64,000 nucleotides of DNA, taken from the NCBI GenBank assembly GCA_020831965.1, contig JAFIFP010000007.1:62001-126000 (forward strand). Direction: 5' to 3'. Positions 16,780 to 25,481 of this stretch are shown here, piece after piece; the first letter of the stretch is position 1; each line of letters begins with the position of its first letter. Source of the DNA: Idiomarina sp. (GTDB lineage: Bacteria > Pseudomonadota > Gammaproteobacteria > Enterobacterales > Alteromonadaceae). The notes beneath the pieces were generated by a model. That model saw only the letters and a program-made list of their open reading frames with translations, did no database searches and was not told the origin of the DNA. The position numbers were made by a program, and so were the translations under genes.

Positions 16780-19662
16780 ATGTATACCAACAGCAAACTG
16801 GCCAAGTCTGTGCGCTTGGCACTAATGTTTGGTGCGTCGGCAACCGCTCTTGGCGGTGCGTCGGTAGCGGTAGCTCAAGATAGCGAAGACGCCGCTGATC
16901 GAACTGAACGTATACAAGTCACAGGTTCGCGTTTGCGGGCTTCTGATTTTGAAGGTGCGAATCCGGTAACCGTCATTTCGAGTGAAGATTTGCTAAACGC
17001 AGGTGTGGTCGATGTCGGTTCTTACTTGCAAAGTATGCCTGCCATGTCGGGTTCTCCGATTGGTACAACTACGAACAACGGTGGTAACGGCTCTGTTACT
17101 GTAAACCTCCGTGGGTTAGGTGCAGCGCGTACATTAGTGCTCGTGAATGGCCGCCGTACTGTTGATGGCGGTGACTTTCAAACGATTCCAATTTCTGCCG
17201 TGGAGCGTATTGAAATCCTCAAGCAGGGTGCGTCAACTGCTTACGGTGCTGACGCGGTCGCTGGGGTTGTGAACGTTATTCTTAAGAATAACTTTGACGG
17301 CTTTGACGTGTCTTACCAGCGTAAAGAGGCATTGGATGTAAGTAATTCGACAGAAGATGCATTTACTTTGGTGATGGGCCGTACTTTCCAAGGCGGTAAC
17401 GTGACAGCCGCGTTCGATTAGTCTACACAGGCTGAGATTTATCAGCGTGACGTGGGTGGTGTGAACTTCCTGCAGAATCCTTGGTTCATCGATGATCCAG
17501 AAAGCTTCCGTCAGAATGGTTTGATTCCAGAAGGTCAGCCAGGGGCGAACGTATTTTCTGCAGGTTCATCATCAACACCTTGTGGATTCTTCCAGATTGC
17601 AAGTAATCCGGACCCGCTGACTTTACGTCCATGTATGGATGCGGGGGGCGGTAGCACTTGGGATCCAACTGGCTTTACGCCAACTGCGGCAGATTTTGAT
17701 ACGTACCGCGGAGCGCCAGACTCTTACAACTATGCGCCAGTAAACTATTTACAAACGCCATTTACTCGTTTCAACGGGATGTTATCCACCAACATAGATA
17801 TCAGCCCTGACGTAACAGCGTTTGCGGATGTGCGTTTCAACAAACGCACATCGGCGCAAGAATTGGCGCCTACGCCGTTCTTCTCAATCTTCGACACTCC
17901 GGGTCTTGTGATTCCAGAGAGTAACTTCTACAACCCGTTTGATGAAGATGTAATCGGTTGGCGTCGTCGTATTGATGACAACGGTTTTGCGCGTCGGTTC
18001 GAGTATGACGTTACTCAGTTCCAGACTACAGTAGGCTTAGAAGGTATTCTGATGAATGAATACTTCTGGGATGTCAGTTTCGGCAAAGGTTACCGCACCA
18101 CGACCAACGTGGATTTCGGTCAGCTGTATAGCCCTAACCTTGCAAACGCAATTGGTCCATCTTTCCAAGATGAAGACGGTACTATCGTTTGTGGAACGCC
18201 AGACAACGTGATTGCGGGCTGTGTACCGATGAACTTCTTCGGTGGTACCGGTTCTATCACGCAAGACATGCTGGACTATGTAACCGCGCCGCTCGTAGAC
18301 AATACAATTAATGAGCTTGACCAATTACAATTGAACTTGTCAGGTGAGTTGTTTGACTTACCGGCAGGCCCAGTTGAGTTTGCAGTTGGTTATGAATACC
18401 GTCGTGAGAAAGTAGATGCACGCGTAGACTCTGGTAAGTTCATGGAGTCTGTATCGGGTAACGTGGGACGCGGTGTGACTGGTACTTTGATCACCAACGC
18501 ACAGTACTTCGAAGCAAACGTGCCGTTGTTAGCTGACGTGCCTTTAGCTAACTACCTTGAGGCAAGTATTGGTGTGCGCCGCGATGACAACTCAATCTTC
18601 GGCGACAACACCACCTTTGCATTGGGTGTGCGTTGGCAGCCGGTAGACGGTCTGTTGATTCGCGGTACTTATGGTGATGTATTCCGTGCTCTACCGGTCA
18701 GTACTTTGTTCGCGCCGCCTTCGGACTCGTTCCCAGCAGCGCAGGACCCTTGCCGTATTGGCAACTGGGATAACCTTTCAGGCGCACAACAATCTCAGTG
18801 TGTCGCGACTGGTGTTCCTCAAGGTGGTGTGAACACGACTGATACACAGGTTCGTGCGCGTGTGGGTGGCAACCCAGATCTGCAACCAGAGACAGGTACA
18901 AGCTTAACCGTTGGTTTGGCTTATTCTCCTGATTGGTTACCGGGCTTTAACGTAACTGTTGACTACTTTGCGTTCGATATTGACGACGTTATTGCGTCAG
19001 TTTCAGCATCTAACACGCTTGTGGGTTGTTACACCGGTTTTGTAGATAGCCTGTGTGCCAACATCAATCGTCTCGAGAATGGTTTTATCGATTCAATTGA
19101 TGCAGCAGCTAACCTTGCAAACGAGAAAGTGTCTGGTATCGATGCTGAGTTCCGTTACACCTTCGACACTGAGTTTGGTATGTTCCGCGCTTTCTTGGGC
19201 TGGACGCACTTGCTTGAGCGTGAAACAACTCAGTTCGCAACGCAAGGTTTCGCAACTAAGCCACTGCGTGGCTACCATGACTTAGCAAGTTCTGACACCT
19301 ATGCGGAGAACAAAATTAACTTCCGCTTGAACTGGACGATGGATAACCTAAGCGTGAACTACGCAGTTGAGTGGATTGGTGGCGTGCAGTATGAAGCAAC
19401 CTTCTTTGAGGGCGGCTTCCAAAACGTAGATGGCCAAGACCAGTATGTGTTTGGTGAACTGATCGATGTTCCAGCGCAAATGTACCACGATATTTCTGGT
19501 ACCTATGACTTCGGTCAGGGAACGCGTTTGAGCCTCGGTATCACCAACTTACTGGACAAAGCGCCTCCCTACATTGATGCAGGCTTTAACGGTAGTACAG
19601 ATCCAAGTACTTACCGCCTATTCGGACGTACAGCGTACCTCCGTCTGAGCCATAGCTTCTAA
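16780..19662 (+). pseudogene. TonB-dependent receptor interrupted by an in-frame amber codon
   Basis: The frame encodes a 960-codon outer-membrane TonB-dependent receptor of the type common in Alteromonadales: signal peptide ending ASVAVA (about residues 1-32), a TonB-box/plug region starting ERIQVTGSRLR, VNLRGLGAARTLVLVNGRR and PISAVERIEILKQGASTAYG, then a barrel that ends with the expected terminal Phe (YLRLSHSF). Codon 214 (17419-17421) is TAG within otherwise uninterrupted coding sequence in the same frame: AAFD-stop-STQAEIYQRD. The first part (16780-17421) would give only signal, plug and first strands; the second (to 19662) has no good start (GTG 17452 lacks a clear RBS). Either a recent nonsense mutation, an assembly error, or read-through. 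The substrate is unknown. Confidence 0.85.
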
Positions 19663-19682
19663 ATACGTGTGTGCAAAAGGAC

Positions 19683-19710
19683 AAAAGGCCCGCAATGCGG
19701 GCCTTTTTTT
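19683..19710 (+). terminator. Terminator after the TonB receptor
   Basis: An 11-bp perfect stem AAAAGGCCCGC / GCGGGCCTTTT around an AAT loop, followed by further T residues (to 19710). It lies between the receptor gene and convergent proS and could serve both. Confidence 0.92.
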
Positions 19711-19747
19711 CTGCTGGAATTTTTCTGTAAATTTTAGAGTAGGGTAC

Positions 19748-21472
19748 TTAGTTCAATTGTTCAGTTAAGAAAGAAATGACATCCGCAATGGCGAGTGTCT
19801 GTTTCTCCCCCGTACGCCGAGACTTATACTCGACCGCCTGCTCATCAAGATTTCGTTCACCAATGACGATGCTGTGTGGAATACCAATAAGTTCCATATC
19901 CGCAAACATCACACCTGGACGTTCTTTCCGATCATCAAAGAAGACTTCAATTCCGGCTTCAGTCAGTTCTCTATAAAGTTTTTCTGCCACTTCTTGAACC
20001 CGTGCCGACTTATGCATGTTCATGGGGAGTAGGCAGACTTGGAAAGGAGCCATAGCGGCAGGCCAAATGATACCGTTGTCATCATGATTCTGTTCAATTG
20101 CAGCGGCGACAATACGAGATACGCCAATGCCATAACAGCCCATAATTAAGCTCTGGTGTTTACCCTCCTCATTCAGTACGCCAACCTTCATGGCGTCACT
20201 GTACTTGGTGCCAAGTTGGAATATGTGTCCCACTTCAATACCACGTGCAATTTTAATACTGCCTTGGCCACAAGGGCTTGGATCACCCGCTACCACATTG
20301 CGAAGATCAGCAACTTCTGGCAACGCTACATCGCGCGACCAATTAATATTGAAGTAGTGGAAGCCATCTTGATTTGCACCTGCTGCAAAGTCGCTCATCA
20401 CTGCGACGCTGCGGTCGATTACCGTGCGCAGCTTTATATCGATAGGGCCTAAGCTACCCGGACCGGCGCCAACCGCTTTGCGAATTTCTTCATCCGTGGC
20501 AAAGGTTAAGGGAGACATGATACCCGCTAGTTTCGCTGCTTTGATTTCGTTCAGCTCGTGGTCACCGCGCACAATTAGTGCAACGAGCTCACCATTTGCT
20601 TCACCGTCTTCGTCAGCTGCATGTACGATCAAGGTTTTGACTGTGGCAGTGACAGGCACTTTAAACTCATCCACGAGTGCTTGGATTGTTTTCGCGTTTG
20701 GCGTCGCTACTTTTTCAAGTGCTTTACTTGGTGCATCTGCGGTCGCTTTCTCCGTCATCGCCTCTGCTAATTCGACATTTGCGGCATAGTCTGAGGCTGT
20801 ACTGAATGCGATGTCGTCTTCGCCAGAGCTGGCAAGTACGTGAAATTCATGAGAGACGTTTCCACCAATGGAGCCTGTGTCTGCGATCACTGGACGAAAG
20901 TCTAAACCCAAACGCTCGAATATACGGCTGTAAGCGGCGTACATAGCCTGATATGTTTTCTCTAAACATGCCTCGGTCGTATGGAACGAATAAGCATCTT
21001 TCATCAGGAATTCGCGAGCACGCATCACACCAAAACGCGGTCGAATTTCGTCGCGGAATTTTGTTTGAATTTGGAAGAGATTCATCGGCAGCTGTTTGTA
21101 GCTACTGACTTCTTTACGCACCAACTCGCTAATGACTTCTTCGTGGGTTGGGCCAAGCACAAAATCGCGCTTATGGCGATCATTCAACCGCAGCAATTCT
21201 GGCCCATAAGCATCCCAACGACCGGACTCTTGCCAGAGGTCTGCGGGTTGTACCATGGGCATTAAGATCTCAACTGCGCCTGCAGCTGTCATTTCTTCAC
21301 GAACCACTTGCTCGACCTTACGCAGCACCTTGAGTCCTGTGGGAGTCCAAGTGTAGAGGCCTGATGCAACTTTTCGCACCATGCCGGCGCGCAGCATAAG
21401 TTGATGACTAATCACTTCCGCATCTGCGGGTGTTTCTTTTAACGTAGCAAGAAGGTACTGACTGGTGCGCAT
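19748..21472 (-). CDS. proS: Prolyl-tRNA synthetase
   Basis: Class II aminoacyl-tRNA synthetase that charges tRNA-Pro. The bacterial-type architecture is seen over 574 residues: the catalytic core with [15 protein letters not shown], motif 2 in [20 protein letters not shown], an inserted YbaK-type editing domain (about 240-390) that hydrolyses mischarged Ala-tRNA-Pro, motif 3 in [17 protein letters not shown], and the anticodon-binding domain at the C-terminus. It starts at ATG 21472 (MRTSQYLL, the usual start). It is followed upstream by trmO on the same strand with a 110-base gap. Confidence 0.97.
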   Translation of the reverse strand: MRTSQYLLATLKETPADAEVISHQLMLRAGMVRKVASGLYTWTPTGLKVLRKVEQVVREEMTAAGAVEILMPMVQPADLWQESGRWDAYGPELLRLNDRHKRDFVLGPTHEEVISELVRKEVSSYKQLPMNLFQIQTKFRDEIRPRFGVMRAREFLMKDAYSFHTTEACLEKTYQAMYAAYSRIFERLGLDFRPVIADTGSIGGNVSHEFHVLASSGEDDIAFSTASDYAANVELAEAMTEKATADAPSKALEKVATPNAKTIQALVDEFKVPVTATVKTLIVHAADEDGEANGELVALIVRGDHELNEIKAAKLAGIMSPLTFATDEEIRKAVGAGPGSLGPIDIKLRTVIDRSVAVMSDFAAGANQDGFHYFNINWSRDVALPEVADLRNVVAGDPSPCGQGSIKIARGIEVGHIFQLGTKYSDAMKVGVLNEEGKHQSLIMGCYGIGVSRIVAAAIEQNHDDNGIIWPAAMAPFQVCLLPMNMHKSARVQEVAEKLYRELTEAGIEVFFDDRKERPGVMFADMELIGIPHSIVIGERNLDEQAVEYKSRRTGEKQTLAIADVISFLTEQLN

Positions 21473-21582
21473 GCTGTTGTCTCGTTGTAATCAATGAAAA
21501 TTCGTAGGTTTAGGCCAAGGCTCGCGACCGCAAGAAGGGTGATTCTAACAGGATGCGCAAAGGGCACAAAGTGTTTTGGTCG

Positions 21583-22293
21583 CTACTCAGGACTGATCTG
21601 AAGGACCTGATTCGTGTTCTGATTCACTCGCCACTTTATATTGAAGTGATAGAGGTGCATACCGTAGGTCCGATCAGACACCGGACCACGCTGATAGGCA
21701 GGTCTCGGGTCTTGGCTAAGTACTTCGATAATCAGTTGTCGTAACTCTGGGTAATCAGCAGCGCGACTGAGGTTCGACTCCGCTTCAGGACTAAACTCGA
21801 TGTCCATGCCCGTTGTTGGGGCATCGTCGGCAAAACCGCCAAGCGCGTCAGGAACTGCATCTGCGTAGGGTAGGTAGGGCTTAATATCTAGAACGGGAGT
21901 GCCGTCTAGTAGGTCAAGCCCGGAAACTTGAATGCGCAGCGCATTGCCGCACTGTTCTATGCCTAAGAATTTCACGACGGAAAGACCCATGGCGTTCGGT
22001 CTAAAAGTTGAGCGGGTTGCAAATACGCCCTTACGTTCGTTGCCTCCCAATCGCGGCGGGCGCACCAATGCTTTCCAGCCTTGTTTGGCAGTTTCATGAA
22101 ATCGAAAATTGAGCCAGAGATGGCTGAACGCTTCAATACCCCGAAAGCAATCTGGATGGTCAAAAGGCGAGAGCATGCGAATACTGCCTTTAGCACTTTT
22201 TACTAAGCCCGGCTGCCGTGGAATAGCAAATTTTTGCTTGTAGGGGGACTCGATATAACCAATGGGTTCGAGTTGGTAGCTTTCAGACTGCAC
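21583..22293 (-). CDS. trmO: tRNA-Thr N6-methyladenosine37 methyltransferase TrmO
   Basis: TrmO (TsaA/YaeB family) uses SAM to methylate t6A37 of threonine tRNAs. The 236-residue protein has the beta-barrel core: LEPIGYIESPYKQKFAIPRQPG at the start, HLWLNFRFHETAKQGWKALVRPPRLGGN, the RSTFRPNAMGLSVVKF motif and LDLLDGTPVLDIKPYLPYAD. The C-terminal domain RPAYQRGPVSDRTYGMHLYHFNIKWRV is as in the E. coli protein (about 235 residues). The next gene toward lower coordinates is proS. E. coli also has yaeB close to proS, which supports the call. Confidence 0.95.
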   Translation of the reverse strand: MQSESYQLEPIGYIESPYKQKFAIPRQPGLVKSAKGSIRMLSPFDHPDCFRGIEAFSHLWLNFRFHETAKQGWKALVRPPRLGGNERKGVFATRSTFRPNAMGLSVVKFLGIEQCGNALRIQVSGLDLLDGTPVLDIKPYLPYADAVPDALGGFADDAPTTGMDIEFSPEAESNLSRAADYPELRQLIIEVLSQDPRPAYQRGPVSDRTYGMHLYHFNIKWRVNQNTNQVLQISPE

Positions 22294-22505
22294 GACACAG
22301 ACTCCCTTGAAACAGCACTGATAAATTTGACCAAAAAATAGGAATAGCCACCATACTTAGCATTATAATCGTATTATTCCACCATGGTTGTTTTATAAAG
22401 CATTGATAATAAAAAGCTTATTAGTTGGCTCGAAAGCTGCATTATCTTGCGTATCCCACACGCTGTGATGTGGTGCGTTTATTATATGAATTCAGGGAGA
22501 ATAAC

Positions 22506-23132
22506 ATGAAAAGATATTTAGTAATGGCTGTTGCGGCACTCTTATTGGGCTTGGGTATACAGGGCGCAGTTGTCGCCGATGAGACACGGAACTATCGAGG
22601 CGATTTAGACGGTATCCACAAGGTGGTACTGACCAACAATGTGGGCAGCATTCGAATTGAGCATTACGACGGGAATGAAATCCAAGTCGATGTGTATCTC
22701 GAAGCGCAACGACGCGGAATTTTTCGCCGGCGTGCAGATATTTCAGATGTTGAACTTGACGCACGCAAAGGTAATGGTGTGCTTGAATTGCGCATTGATG
22801 ACGAGAATGTTTCAGCGGAATGGATTGTTCGGCTTCCTCATGTGAATACGCTCGACGTCACTTTGGGTGTTGGTAATGTGCGTATCGCGAGATTGGCAGA
22901 TACTGAGCTTACTGTAACGGTCGGAGTGGGTAATATTGATATTGGTGGTCAAGCGGATGGTGTGGGTTCAGTGTTGGCGGTAACCGGTGTAGGCAGTATT
23001 GCAAGTTCAGGCTTAGAAATTGTAGAGCGGAACCGAGCGATAGTCGCTGAGGACATAAAAGCATCAGGGCGCGGTGATAAACCGATGGAATTAACAGTTG
23101 GAGTGGGGAAAATATCCATTTCATTGAACTAA
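22506..23132 (+). CDS. Secreted protein with GVGN repeats (DUF4097-like)
   Basis: I do not recognise a specific family name with certainty. The 208-residue protein has a signal peptide ending near GAVVADE. Its body consists of short beta strands with a recurring turn: LGVGNVRI, VGVGNIDI, TGVGSIAS and VGVGKISI. This resembles DUF4097/putative adhesin-type beta-helix proteins found in many bacteria. An earlier segment, NNVGSIRIEHYDGNEIQVDV, fits the same pattern. The start ATG 22506 is preceded by AGGGAGA; a longer frame from 22425 lacks an RBS. It converges on hns and shares a terminator with it. The function is unknown; an envelope location is inferred from the signal. Confidence 0.7.
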   Translation: MKRYLVMAVAALLLGLGIQGAVVADETRNYRGDLDGIHKVVLTNNVGSIRIEHYDGNEIQVDVYLEAQRRGIFRRRADISDVELDARKGNGVLELRIDDENVSAEWIVRLPHVNTLDVTLGVGNVRIARLADTELTVTVGVGNIDIGGQADGVGSVLAVTGVGSIASSGLEIVERNRAIVAEDIKASGRGDKPMELTVGVGKISISLN

Positions 23133-23134
23133 TA

Positions 23135-23166
23135 AAAAAGCCCGCTATTTGCATTGCGGGCTTTTT
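23135..23166. terminator. Bidirectional terminator between the GVGN-repeat gene and hns
   Basis: An 11-bp perfect stem AAAAAGCCCGC / GCGGGCTTTTT (23135-23145, 23156-23166) with a 10-base loop. It has A and T runs on both sides, so it can act in both directions. Confidence 0.92.
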
Positions 23167-23176
23167 CTATTTCAAT

Positions 23177-23581
23177 CTACTTAATCAAAAAGTCTTCTTT
23201 GCGTTTACCTGACTTAATTGCGTCTGCAATTACTTTTGGCGCACGGCCTTGACCTGTCCAAGTTTGGCGAACACCTTGTTCATCTTTGTATTCATACTTT
23301 GGTGGCTTCGGTGCGCGTTTGCGAGTTGCTTTTGCAGGGGTCGCACTCACACCAAGGATGTCTTCAGCGTTTAAGCCGGCAGCTTCAATTTCTTTGCGAA
23401 TGCGGGCTATTTCAGCTTTCTTCGCTGCATGTTCGGCGGCGAGTGCTGACTCTTCTTCCTTTCGCTGTGCGATAACAGACTGTAGCTTTGACAAAACTTC
23501 TTCGAGCTCAGTGGAAGTTAAGTTCTTTGTGGCTGCATTTAAACGACGTGCGTGAGTTAGGATATCTGTAAATTCGCTCAT
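23177..23581 (-). CDS. hns: H-NS family nucleoid-structuring protein
   Basis: DNA-binding protein that silences AT-rich genes. Over 134 residues, an N-terminal helical oligomerisation region with heptads (LEEVLSKLQSVIAQRKEEES..., about 25-75) is joined by a basic linker (ATRKRAPKPPK) to the C-terminal DNA-binding domain YEYKDEQGVRQTWTGQGRAPKVI. That domain has the QGR minor-groove loop of H-NS. It is monocistronic, and the upstream 220 bases are AT-rich, which is compatible with self-regulation. Confidence 0.93.
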   Translation of the reverse strand: MSEFTDILTHARRLNAATKNLTSTELEEVLSKLQSVIAQRKEEESALAAEHAAKKAEIARIRKEIEAAGLNAEDILGVSATPAKATRKRAPKPPKYEYKDEQGVRQTWTGQGRAPKVIADAIKSGKRKEDFLIK

Positions 23582-23771
23582 TGAATAACCTTTTGTTTGA
23601 TTTGAGAAACGAAAGAATGTCGTTTCAGAATATGCTTCTATAATTTAAGCGATTTAAGTATGGATAAACAAGCGGCTTATTAGTTGAATCTAGAGAATTA
23701 AATAAAATTAAGATATTTCTTACAATATAGTTGCTCTTATATCTACTAATGATCATAGGTTTATACAAAGT

Positions 23772-23798
23772 AAAAAAAGCCCGCAATCAATGCGGGCT
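23772..23798 (-). terminator. Terminator after the ETF-QO gene
   Basis: AGCCCGCA / TGCGGGCT (23778-23785, 23791-23798) with a 5-base loop. On the minus strand it is followed by seven T (the A run at 23772-23778). Confidence 0.88.
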
Positions 23799-23804
23799 GA
23801 TTAA

Positions 23805-25454
23805 TTACATATTTGGGTAGTTTGGCCCACCCATTCCTTCGGGTGTTACCCAACGAATGTTTTGACTTGGGTCTTTAATATCGCATGTTTTGCAATGAAT
23901 GCAGTTTTGCGCATTAATTTGGAATCGACTATCACCATTTTCAGTTGTGATGACTTCATATACACCTGCTGGACAATAGCGTTGAGCCGGCTCCGCATAT
24001 TTTACTAAGTTGACCTGAATTGGAATGCTGGTGTCTTTCAGTTGTAAATGACACGGCTGATCTTCTTCATGGTTAGTATTTGATAAATAGACCGATGAGT
24101 TGCGGTCAAAGCTTAATTGATTGTCAGGTTTCGGGTAATCAATGGGATGGGCAGATGCAGCTTCTTCCATCCCCTCATGATCTGGGCGTTCATCTTTGAA
24201 GGTAAAGGGCAGTTTGCCACCGAACCAGTTTTGATCGACTGTATTGTAGGCGCCGCCGAGCCAAGTCCCCCATTTATGGATGACTGGGCCAAAATTACGT
24301 GAACGGTACAGCTCCTCGTAAAGCCAAGAAGCCTTCAGGGCACTTTCATAGTCAGTCAAGTCAGTCTGAGCGTTACCCGCGTTCAACGCTGTAAAGAGCG
24401 TCTCAGCAGCCACAATGCCACTCTTCATGGCAGTATGGTTACCCTTAATCTTGGCAAAGTTCAGTGTACCAGCTTCACATCCCACTAAAAGTGCGCCCGG
24501 CGCTGTCATTTTGGGGAGTGAGTGCAGCCCGCCTTTTGCGATGGCGCGTGCGCCGTAGGATACGCGCTTACCACCTTTGAGCACTCGCTGAATTTCAGGG
24601 TGGTGCTTATACCGTTGGAATTCTGCAAACGGATTTAAATACGGATTGGTATAATTCAGGTCGATAATCAGACCAAGAAATACCTGATTATTTTCAGCGT
24701 GGTAAAGGTATCCGCCGCCAGTCGCGTTTGCATTGAGCGGCCAACCGGTGCTGTGTACGACAACGCCTTCTTCGTGTTGTTCGGCTGGAATATCCCAAAT
24801 CTCTTTGAAACCGATGGCGTAGTGCTGTGGCGAGCAGTCTTTTGCAAGCTCAAAGCGTTGAATCAACTCTTTTCCTAAATGTCCGCGCGCACCCTCTGCG
24901 AAAACGGTGTAGCGAGCGCGCAGCTCCATGCCAGGTATAAAGCCGTCCTTCTCAGCGCCTTCGGCACTGCGACCCATATCGCCGGTGATAACACCCGCAA
25001 CTGCACCAGACTCATCATAGAGAACGTCTGCGGCGGCAAAGCCGGGGAATACTTCCACACCTAGGCTCTCAGCTTGTTCTGCTAACCAGCGGCAGAGATT
25101 ACCCATACTGGTGATGTAGTTACCTTCGTTGTGGAAAGTCTTTGGCACCATGAAGTTAGGGAGTTTGGTTGCCGCATTTTCATTCTTAAAGTAGAAAATG
25201 TCATCACGGGTTACCGCTGTCGCTAGGGGAGCGCCACGATCTTTCCAGTCCGGGAAGAGTTCGTTCAATGCACGGGGCTCGAAAACTGCGCCAGAAAGAA
25301 TATGAGCACCGACTTCGGAGCCCTTTTCGATAACACAAATTTGTAGTTCTGTTTCGTTCTCTTGGGCGAGTTGTGCAAGTTTACAAGCTGTGCTCAGGCC
25401 CGCGGGACCAGCGCCCACGATCAGAACATCAAACTCCATACTTTCGCGTTCCAT
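23805..25454 (-). CDS. Electron transfer flavoprotein-ubiquinone oxidoreductase
   Basis: ETF-QO is an inner-membrane-associated enzyme that passes electrons from reduced ETF to ubiquinone. The 549 residues hold an N-terminal FAD site (VLIVGAGPAGLSTACKLA), the family segment GAHILSGAVFEPRALNELFPDW, the ubiquinone region in the middle, and a C-terminal 4Fe-4S domain with CPAGVYE and QNCIHCKTCDIKDPSQNI. The first ATG at 25454 has AAGGAG 7 bases upstream; a second ATG five codons in is possible. It lies 27 bases after the GGDEF-EAL gene and downstream of the leucine operon, whose acyl-CoA dehydrogenase needs this pathway. The ETF subunits are not in the window. Confidence 0.95.
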   Translation of the reverse strand: MERESMEFDVLIVGAGPAGLSTACKLAQLAQENETELQICVIEKGSEVGAHILSGAVFEPRALNELFPDWKDRGAPLATAVTRDDIFYFKNENAATKLPNFMVPKTFHNEGNYITSMGNLCRWLAEQAESLGVEVFPGFAAADVLYDESGAVAGVITGDMGRSAEGAEKDGFIPGMELRARYTVFAEGARGHLGKELIQRFELAKDCSPQHYAIGFKEIWDIPAEQHEEGVVVHSTGWPLNANATGGGYLYHAENNQVFLGLIIDLNYTNPYLNPFAEFQRYKHHPEIQRVLKGGKRVSYGARAIAKGGLHSLPKMTAPGALLVGCEAGTLNFAKIKGNHTAMKSGIVAAETLFTALNAGNAQTDLTDYESALKASWLYEELYRSRNFGPVIHKWGTWLGGAYNTVDQNWFGGKLPFTFKDERPDHEGMEEAASAHPIDYPKPDNQLSFDRNSSVYLSNTNHEEDQPCHLQLKDTSIPIQVNLVKYAEPAQRYCPAGVYEVITTENGDSRFQINAQNCIHCKTCDIKDPSQNIRWVTPEGMGGPNYPNM

Positions 25455-25481
25455 GAGTGACTCCTTGAGTACGGCTCGAGA

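Noticed and set aside
17419-17421. Programmed recoding (for example pyrrolysine) at the amber codon
   Set aside because: No downstream recoding element or pyl genes are visible and TonB receptors are not known for this; nonsense mutation or sequence error is simpler.
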